Of a stretch of DNA of 64,000 nt, positions 56,826-64,000 are shown one piece after another (within the stretch, counting starts at the first letter, position 1; each line of letters opens with the position of its first letter). Location: assembly GCA_032690845.1 (NCBI GenBank), contig CM064431.1:25984300-26048299 (forward strand), given 5' to 3'. Source of the DNA: Eleusine coracana subsp. coracana (lineage: Eukaryota; Streptophyta; Magnoliopsida; Poales; Poaceae). The position numbers and the translations under genes were made by a program. The notes beneath the pieces were generated by a model. That model saw nothing but the letters and a program-made list of their open reading frames with translations. It did not search any database and was not told the origin of the DNA.

Positions 56826-58194
56826 TTTTTTTCTCTTTCCCTCCTCCCCCCCTCCCCTACATTTTTGTAGTTAATTTCATTTGCATGGTGTTTGAATAGT
56901 GTTATTTGATGAAATTTTTAATTGTGTTTGCTATATTTAGTTTATTTATTTATTTATTTGAATTATTTTGTGAAAACTCAAATTTGAACTATAAGTGGTT
57001 CGAATAATGCAATGTAGTGCTTGCAAATTTGATATTTCATGCTAATGATTCCCATTTGAGCCTGTCGTAGTGAAAGAACAAGAAAAGTTATGCATATTAT
57101 ACATGAAATATAACAATCACCGTGTGGTTCTATTGAAATTAAATTTTATAAAAAAAGTTTGAAATTTTTTGATAATTCTCCTGGCATCATTATATCATAT
57201 GTAGAGACACTACCACGTTTCCCCCCTAATACCACGTTACCTTTAGGCTACACCACACATTTGGATACAATAGGGGGGGTACTATGGCACCGAAACAGTG
57301 ATTTGGTCGTAATGGGCCTGCCTATTACTACACATAAATTATGTTGCAATATTTTTTGCTTTGTGTTGAAACAGAATGACGCTAATGCACCCATTTGTAG
57401 GAATTATGTTGCAAGTGGTTGGAGAAGTTGTTACACCAAATCTGAGTTGCATTAGCATTTCTTGTGTTGTAATAGAAAGGTGATATGGCAACCATAGTAT
57501 CGATGGTTGCTTCTGAACGGATATTTTGCAACCATTGCTTTAGGTTGCATATTACTTGGTGCGTTGTGGCAATAGATAGGTGGCTATGGCATCCATTCTT
57601 GACGCGAGATGCAAAAGCATGTATGAATTGCCACGAATGTGCGTGCTTGCCCTACTGATCCAACTGTTGCAACTGTAACAGACTTATTGCAATGAAGTCT
57701 ACCTTGGTTGCACTTAAAATTGTCTATGGCAATGATTGTTTTTCCTACAGGTGGGCCTGCAATAATTGATACAGGAGTTGATCTCTTGGCTTGCCTTGTA
57801 CCCACCACTGGCCCAATTGAGGAACTCGTGGCCCGTTCGGAGTCAACACTATTGATCGAAGTGTCCTGGTGGCCGATGCTCATCGAACTGATCTCTTTCT
57901 TCCTCTACGATCAAGGAATCGCCGCCGCGCAAGGTGCGACTCCATCCTGCGTGTGCCTAGAGTCTGCTGTCCCCCGATCGAGTCCAATTGTGTGGGAATC
58001 CGTGACGCACGCCCTGTCCGATCATGTGGACTACTGCTGCCTCAACCCTGTAGGTGAGGCTCAAGTCTTTTGAATCTATATATCTTGTTTGATCTACTAT
58101 TGCTTCTCGGCCCTTAGTTATGGAATAGCCATAGTTTATATATATGGTAGATCATGATCTCTCTCTCATTGCAAACATGCATGCAGATTAATTA
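56826..58194 (+). other. 5' untranslated part of the CACTA element
   Basis: No coding block. TTGCAAC/GGCAACCAT-type motifs recur between 57340 and 57720. The region 57740-58080 is more GC-balanced and could hold the promoter and leader of the transposase gene; no splice model is clear. Confidence 0.45.
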
Positions 58195-59556
58195 ATGGCA
58201 TCACACGAAGATAGGAGTTGGATGCGGCCGCCTCGACATTCCGAGGAGTGGAAGACGAATTTCAGGAATTTTATTGCAAACTTTGGCACATCATCATCGG
58301 GAAGAGCTGGTGGATCTGTTGCGTGCCCATGTGCTACATGTCAATGCATGATAAGATATCATGATGTGTTTCAAGTTCAACTTCATTTAGTTACCAGAGG
58401 GTTTGCTGATTGTTTCATCATTAATGAATTATTGGAAGGCCCAACTTGTTCATCATCAGCTGAGGGTCGTGTGAATCATGGTGTCGGTGCTGATCTCAAT
58501 ACTGGTATAAGAGAAGAACATGAAGATGACGCAGCACTGTATTTTGGAGAAGACGATGAAGAAGCTGACGATGACCCTGCTGCCACTAATACTCTAATTA
58601 GAACCATTATCAGTGGCTCCATACATGGACAAATCATAGATGATGGTGAGGAGCCAAATAAGGATGCAGAGATTTTTTTGAAACTATTAGAGGAGGCAAA
58701 GAAGGAATTGTATACAGGATGCAAAGATGCAACTAAGGTATCTTTTATAGTGCAACTTTTTTAGGTAAAGTGCTTGTACGAAATTAGTAACTCAGCATTA
58801 GAGGCCATACTAAAACTGTTCTCAAAGATTCTACCTGAAGGCCATTGTATCCCTGACTCGTTGGATAAAGTGAAAAGGGTGGTACAAGACCTAGGCTGGG
58901 ATTATATCAAGATACCTGCATGTAAGAATGATTGTGTCTTGTTTTTTAAGGAAAATGCAAAGATGGAGGAATGTCCCATTTGTGGGGAGTCTAGGTGGAG
59001 ACTTGCAGAGAAATCCTCTGATAATGATGTCGCAGATGGTACTGTAAAGACGAAGAGGTTACCAGTTAAGATCCTATGCTACTTTCCTCTTATTCCTCGG
59101 CTTCAAAGAATGTATATGTCCAAGCAGTTATCAGAGGAAATGCAATAGCATAAGAAAAAATTGGTCAACGATAGAAAAATGCGTCACCCTGCTGACTCAC
59201 CTGCATGGAAGCATGTGGATAAAGAATATGAATGGTTTGAAGGAGAAGGTCGTAATATTTGGCTAGGTCTTGCTTCTGATGGCTTCAATCCCTTTGGGAT
59301 GCAAAATGTTACATACTCCATTTGGGCTGTTATGCTAATACCTTACAATTTGCCTCCATGGTTGTGTCAGAAACAATGTAACTGGTTGTTGTCAATGTTG
59401 ATACCTGGTCCAAAATCTCCTGGAATGAGTATTGATGTGTGTTTGAGGCCCCTTATATTGGAGCTCAAGGAGCTTTGGGAGAAGGGTGTTCCAACATGGG
59501 ATGCACAAACAAGAAAGAATTTTAAGTTACATACTCCACTTAATTACTATTATTGA
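58195..59556 (+). pseudogene. CACTA transposase (tnp2 type), two in-frame stops
   Basis: The frame from Met 58195 begins with the transposase-associated domain (EDRSWMRPPRHSEEW; CPCATCQC near residue 44) followed by an acidic stretch (EEHEDDAALYFGEDDEEADD). The tnp2 domain follows (IKIPACKNDCVLFFKE; CPICGESRW; MRHPADSPAWKHVD; LGLASDGFNPFG near residue 362; PYNLPPWLC; LIPGPKSPGMSIDV). It would cut and join CACTA ends. TAG stops at 58762-58764 and 59146-59148 are in frame with the rest. The frame ends at 59554-59556, about half the usual length, so the C-terminal half is missing. Confidence 0.88.
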
Positions 59557-59933
59557 CAATACCACTTTCATATAAATGGATATGTCTGAGTCATTAAGAT
59601 TATTGTTCAAATCTATGCACTATGTAGGCAAGCAGCATACAAAATTCTGGGATTCGAGGCCAAAAAAAGACCACACATTTGTCAGGCGCTAAGCCTTATG
59701 CTTAGTGTAGCTATGAGAAGGTAATAACTGGAAGTGCACATCTATAGGCTTTCTTGCATGATAATTTACTAATTTGTTATTTTCTTGGCATGTCAGAGAG
59801 ACCTAGAAAGTGATGAGGAGCCCAATGATATGGAACTTTGGTTCATAACTCACAGCAAGGATGGGCAATGGAAAGGCCAAGAATCCAGGGATGTCTATGT
59901 GAGTTATCATTGAATTTGTACATGGCTTAATAT
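59557..59933 (+). other. CACTA remnant downstream of the transposase
   Basis: Mostly non-coding. 59796-59911 reads as a short peptide (RDLESDEEPNDMELWFIT, then KDGQWKGQESRDVY) resembling the plant-transposase (Ptta/En-Spm) domain found in the second gene of CACTA elements. Splice-like ATGTCAG precedes it near 59794. The family-B LTR cuts it off at 59934. Confidence 0.45.
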
Positions 59934-60833
59934 TGATGAGGACATCACCCTTATGGATACACCCAGCACTCCGCCAACCAAAATGCAAGTTCATGCGCGA
60001 CAACTGAATTTACGAATGAGCTTGTTCCTAATGATTCCTTTATGTGATTTTGAGAATAGATTGCTATCTAATGAATTAATTGTTGTTAGAAACCATGGAG
60101 ATGACGATGAGATAGCTGGGGAGGTGATTGGAGACGTGATGGGCCAGCAAGGACGTCCAAGCCAAGGTGGAGGCCCAATCAAAACCGACTTCGAGTCTGT
60201 CTCGGAGCCCAGGACCAGTCTGCACTAAAACGGATGCCCAGGACACATACGGACTCGAATTTGGATGTTCTATATATGCCTGGAAAGATAACAAAAAGCC
60301 CTTTCCAACCCAACTGGTCCCATGTCAAAATTTGTCCCGAGCCGTCGGCAATTTCCGAAACAATTCGACTTCCAGAATCTGTCCTGATGCTGCGACACCG
60401 TAATCGGTCTTTGGGCCATGTATCGAGTTGAGCCCACTTAGGGCTGCGTCCAGGGGGTCTTGCACGACCCTAGGGTCCTTATATACAGCCACCGCCTCTT
60501 CATTAGGGTTTGGATTTTTCTTAGATTATTCTGTTGATAACAGTTTCGCCATTTGATCGGTTTGTGAGACCCCAACTTGTGAGATTCATCGTATACTTGC
60601 AAATTTGGTTGCATTCTTCTTTGTTCTTGCTTGTGTTCTTGATTTGCAGGCAAGGATAAGCCTTCTTGGCGAGGTCAATCGTTCTTGAACAGTTGATAAC
60701 CAGAGGAGACGTTGTGCTGCGATTGCGGGGTTCAGAACGTGTCGTTCGGATGCCGGATCGATTTGTGTATCGCCTCCGCCTTAATCAAGATTATCAGAAC
60801 CTATCGGAAGATCGGGAACCCTTGTTCACATCA
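59934..60833 (+). repeat. Family-B 5' LTR (900 bp)
   Basis: TGATGAGGACATCACCC to CCCTTGTTCACATCA. TATATA at about 60482. It matches the LTR halves at 17876-18360 and 26130-26548, and the tip at 1-172. Confidence 0.93.
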
Positions 60834-60835
60834 AG

Positions 60836-60848
60836 TGGTAATCAGAGC
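60836..60848 (+). promoter_or_regulatory. Primer-binding site of family B, one base inserted
   Basis: TGGTAATCAGAGC differs from the initiator Met-tRNA complement TGGTATCAGAGC by one extra A, which may weaken priming. Confidence 0.8.
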
Positions 60849-61829
60849 TTCAGGTACACCGTTAGGTTCGCCGTTATCCTTGTTATTTTGTTCAATTCTA
60901 GAGTCCAGAAAATTGCCCTACAAAAATATTTGTTCGTCGTGTTTCTGCTGTCCTACACCCCCGTTGTGCCTTGCAATTTTCAGTTTAGTTTGTTTCTCTG
61001 AATTTTAGTCCCTATAAAGTCATTGTGTTGCTGGTGTAGTGCTTGTTCTTTGGTCTTGTTTGAGTCGTGCATATCCTTGTCATAGACAAACAAGAGAAAA
61101 AATCAGTGTTGCACATGTTGAGATAATAGTATTGTTGGAATTGTGTGCACTAAATATTTCTTTAACATCTAGCCTTCTACTTTCGTGTGCAAAAGAAAAT
61201 TAGAGTGCTCTGCTGCTGGCTCATTGTGATCAAAAGCCAACCAATTAGTGCTTGATCTTGTTATAGAAGTTTGTTTTAGTTGTGCTATTACAAGAATCTT
61301 TTTGCTGCACTTGTAGTAAGAAAAAAAATATATTCTAGGGTTCCATTGGTTGTAAAACTTGTAATACCTTGCTGCTGTTCTGATTCTCAAGAAAAGAAAA
61401 GAAAAAGGCAAAAGTGCACAAGAGAAAAAGCCGTACAAAAAAAAAGAAGTAGAAAAAAGAAAAGATACAAATTCAGAATTGCTTGCATCCTTTGTGTCCT
61501 TTGTTGAGTCATTTGCTTGCTTGCTTGAACTAGGTCCGAGACAAGTTTAGGCCGGTGACATAGACTAGCTTGGGACTATTATTCAGTTTTGCAATTTCTG
61601 AACTGAAATTTTGCTAATCCTTCCTACTATAAATTACCTACCTAGCTCCATATATATCCTTCTGAATAGGCACAGAACTTTGGACTCTCGCAATCGTCAG
61701 ATCACACTCTCCAAGGTATCCTCTGTTTTGCTATTAAGAATCTTGTTAGAACTCAGTTAGGTGCTGCCATTTGCTTGTTGAGAGTTTCCACCGTAATCAA
61801 ACAGTAGTGATAGGAAAATATACTCTTGT
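60849..61829 (+). other. Leader of the family-B element
   Basis: About 1 kb with no gag-like block. It contains A/G-rich stretches near 61390-61470. Confidence 0.6.
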
Positions 61830-63551
61830 GTGTTTTCTTATTTTCAATTAACAATGACAGGTTACAACACTGATGGTGATGAGTCGATGGTGTCAAATGA
61901 GGTTGATACAAGTGTTGTAGCACAACGAGTGCTTAGTTCTCAAATGGAGAAGGTAGAGCAAAATCAAATGAACAACTTGTTTCAGACTCACTTTATTGTG
62001 AAGGATCGACGTTGTCGTGTCATCATTGATGGAGAGAGTAGCCACAACATCGCAAGCTTGGAATTGGTCGAGAAGCTCGGCTTGACCACACAGCCACACC
62101 CATGTCCATACTACATCCAATGGGTAAATTCTTGTGGTAAGATGAAGGTAGATAAAACTGCACACATTGAATTTTTTATTGGTTCTTATAAGGATAGTGC
62201 AGAATTTGATATAGTACCTATGCAAGCATGTCATTTGTTATTGGGTAAACCTTGGATTTGTACAAATAATGTTTTGCACAATACCATTACTAATAGCTAC
62301 TCATTTAAATACAATGTTAGAAGGGTTACTCTTAAACCAATGACCACAACTGAAATTTTAGAAGAGGATCAACAACGATTTGAGAGAAGAAAGAATGAAC
62401 CGTTTAGGATAGAATGGGCTGTTTCAAATGTCGCAACACTTTCATCAAAATCTGAATTGCTAGAGGATGAACATATTTCTTTGCCTCTTGTTACAACTAA
62501 TATTTTTTAGCATATACACAAAGAAGATGATAGTGGGAACGATAAAGAACAGGTTGTTGCTTCAGGTAAGAGCTTTCTTGATATGATGGATTGTTCCAAT
62601 AGTCTTGCTATATCAGAACCTTATGATCATGTTCCTTTATCACAAATTGATTTACCTAGTGGTCCGTGTGATAAAGAGGAGTTGTGTGTCAATGCTTCAT
62701 TTATACCTTTGCCACAACAAATGAATGAGCTTGATGCTTTTGCTTATGATTCACCCAGTAGTGCTGAAATTAAACGTTTGATTTTAGTTACATGTCAAAA
62801 GGATGAGCAGAAATTGTTTTCTTCTCTAAATACTTTAGGTTATATTGAATTTGTTATTCTTTGTAATCTAAGTACTTTAGGGAAGAAAATGTTTTCTCAA
62901 ACTAAGTTGCCTTTATTGATAAGAAACATTTTTTATTCTATTGGCAAGTATGATCATAGAGGTGTATTTATGGTACATAGAGTTTATGTTTGTTCAAATC
63001 TGAAACATCCTCTTGGTTTGCAACTAAATGACCAACTAGAAAACTTTAATATCAACTACCATGTCATGTCATCTTTTTCTAGTATTTCTAAGATCACACA
63101 TTGTCTACCTTGTGATAAGAGTGAGAATGATGCTCATATTGCTGACCAAGTTTTCAAAGGGATTATTAATTTGCATGGAATGCCTTCTACTGTAGATTCT
63201 CATTGTGATGACAAATTTCATAATGCATATAAATATGAGTTGCATCCCAAGTTTAGGAATAGTTCCACAATTAATATTTCAGATTTAAGACCATACATGG
63301 GAGAAAGAGATGAGCTCGAGTCGAGGACAACTCTAATTCAAAAGGAGGAGAATGATGAGAACATCACCCTTATGGATACACCCAGCACTCCGCCAATCAA
63401 AATGCAAGTTCATGCGCGACAACTGAATTTACGGGTGAGCTTGTTCCTAATGATTCCTTTATGTGACTTTGAGAATAAATTGCTATCTAATGAATTAATT
63501 ATTGTTAGAAACCATGGAGATGATGATGAGATAGCTGGGGAGGTGATTTGA
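61830..63551 (+). pseudogene. Family-B fused ORF: protease plus truncated integrase and LTR-encoded tail
   Basis: One frame of 573 codons with a single TAG at 62508-62510. The first half is protease (RVIIDGESSHNIAS, active-site G to E at the third position compared with DGGS; HLLLGKPWICTN). After an unassigned middle part it has integrase scraps (SKITHCLPCDKSENDAHIADQVF, then GIINLHGMPSTV) joined straight to AYKYELHPKFRNSSTINISDLRPYMG and ELESRTT. RT, RNase H, the HHCC zinc site and the catalytic core are missing. The tail runs 199 bp into the 3' LTR and ends at a TGA created by a patch at 63550. The protein has no catalytic function I can name, yet the frame stayed open. Confidence 0.8.
63340..63352 (+). 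promoter_or_regulatory. Polypurine tract of family B
   Basis: AAAAGGAGGAGAA abuts the 3' LTR start at 63353. Confidence 0.88.
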
Positions 63552-64000
63552 GAATAAATTTACGGGCCAGCAAGGACGTCCAAGCCAAGGTGGAGGCCCA
63601 ATCAAAACCGACTTCGAGTCTGTCTCGGAGCCTAGGACCAGTCTGCACTAAAACGGATGCCCAGGACGCATACGGACTCAGATTTGGACGTTCTATATAT
63701 GCCTGGAAAGATAACAAAAAGCCCTTTCCAACCCAACTGATCGCATGTCAAAATTCGTCCCGAGCCGTCAGCAATCGCCGAAACAATTCGACTTCCAGAA
63801 TCTGTCCTGGTGCTGTGACACTGTAATCGGTCTTTGGGCCATGTATCGAGTTGAGCCCACTTAGGGCTGCATCCAGGGGGTCTTGCACGACCCTAGGGTC
63901 CTCATATACAGCCGCCGCCTCTTCATTAGGGTTTGGGTTTTGCTTAGATTATTCTGTTGATAACAGTTTCACCGTTTGATCGGTTTGTGAGACCCCAACT
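63353..64000 (+). repeat. Family-B 3' LTR, first 648 bp (cut by the window edge)
   Basis: TGATGAGAACATCACCC onward, matching 59934-60580. A patch near 63548 (TTGAGAATAAATTTACGG) replaces the sequence of the 5' LTR and introduces the stop of the ORF. Confidence 0.93.

Larger units (their letters stand above)
56360..59933 (+). mobile_element. CACTA (En/Spm-type) element, 5' part with broken transposase
   Basis: Starts CACTACGGGAAAGAGG at 56360 inside the lectin pseudogene. Subterminal motifs TTTGCCGTGTGCC (near 56398, 56499, 56632 and 56750) and CACACGACAAAG recur in both orientations to about 56825. The transposase frame is at 58195-59556. The 3' end is missing because a family-B retroelement begins at 59934. 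Confidence 0.85.
59934..64000 (+). mobile_element. Family-B Ty3/gypsy element (CRM-like), gag and RT deleted, running off the window
   Basis: 5' LTR 59934-60833, a modified primer site, an about 1 kb leader, one long frame 61830-63551, purine tract 63340-63352, and the start of the 3' LTR 63353-64000. No gag and no RT/RNase H is present between them. The frame joins protease to a truncated integrase. LTRs differ by roughly 5% over the visible 648 bp. The left flank is AATAT (59929-59933); the right one is outside the window. The structure recalls non-autonomous CRM derivatives such as noaCRR in rice. Confidence 0.88.

Noticed and set aside
57440..57720. A separate MITE inside the CACTA element
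   Set aside because: TTGCAAC-type motifs recur, but no inverted ends or target duplication were found.

Overview
The window looks like grass nuclear DNA, probably gene-poor and pericentromeric. It is built almost entirely of nested transposable elements, has no intact host gene, and the only host-gene candidate I recognise is a broken lectin/pore-former pseudogene. A grass host is inferred from the mix of elements: Tat, Athila-like and CRM-like Ty3/gypsy elements, long GC-rich LTRs, and CACTA elements with TTTGCCGTGTGCC or TTTGCCGAGTGCC subterminal repeats. A panicoid grass is plausible but not proven.

Layout. (1) 1-172: the tip of a family-B LTR. (2) 173 to about 13830: a minus-strand Tat-lineage element with gag, protease, RT, RNase H, a second archaeal-type RNase H, integrase and a spliced antisense ORF. 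It is interrupted by a 3.9 kb solo LTR (6568-10458) and a family-A solo LTR (10935-11859, target duplication CAACC). (3) 14178-17875: a small CACTA element (target duplication TGG), a copia LTR fragment and two Athila-like fragments. (4) 17876-26548: a family-B LTR split by a complete minus-strand family-A element (18361-26129, target duplication ATTGT). (5) 26549-34780: an LTR-like stretch, then a plus-strand copia element split by a minus-strand copia element. (6) 34781-38267 and 45077-48950: unassigned sequence holding a locally duplicated, shuffled repeat family, a MULE-like foldback MITE and a 1.26 kb foldback element. (7) 38268-45076: a complete family-C element (target duplication CCATG) whose empty site survives in the paralogous copy at 46841. 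(8) 49771-53310: two more CACTA-type elements, a Tat LTR/leader fragment and a copia LTR fragment. (9) 54741-56359: a pseudogene of an amaranthin-like lectin joined to an aerolysin-like domain. (10) 56360-59933: the 5' part of a CACTA element with a broken transposase, cut by (11) a family-B element (59934 to the window end) that has lost gag and RT but keeps a long almost-open frame.

Families A, B and C share LTRs beginning TGATGAGGACATCA (or a close variant), a Met-tRNA-type primer site and a pol frame that runs on into the 3' LTR with a GPxxRARA-type motif in A and C. This matches the CRM clade of chromoviruses, which is typical of centromeric and pericentromeric DNA. By hand count, LTR pairs differ by about 4% in C, 4-5% in A and 5% in B, so these insertions are probably of similar, fairly recent age. 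Every recognisable polyprotein in the window is broken, except the family-B frame, which has one stop.
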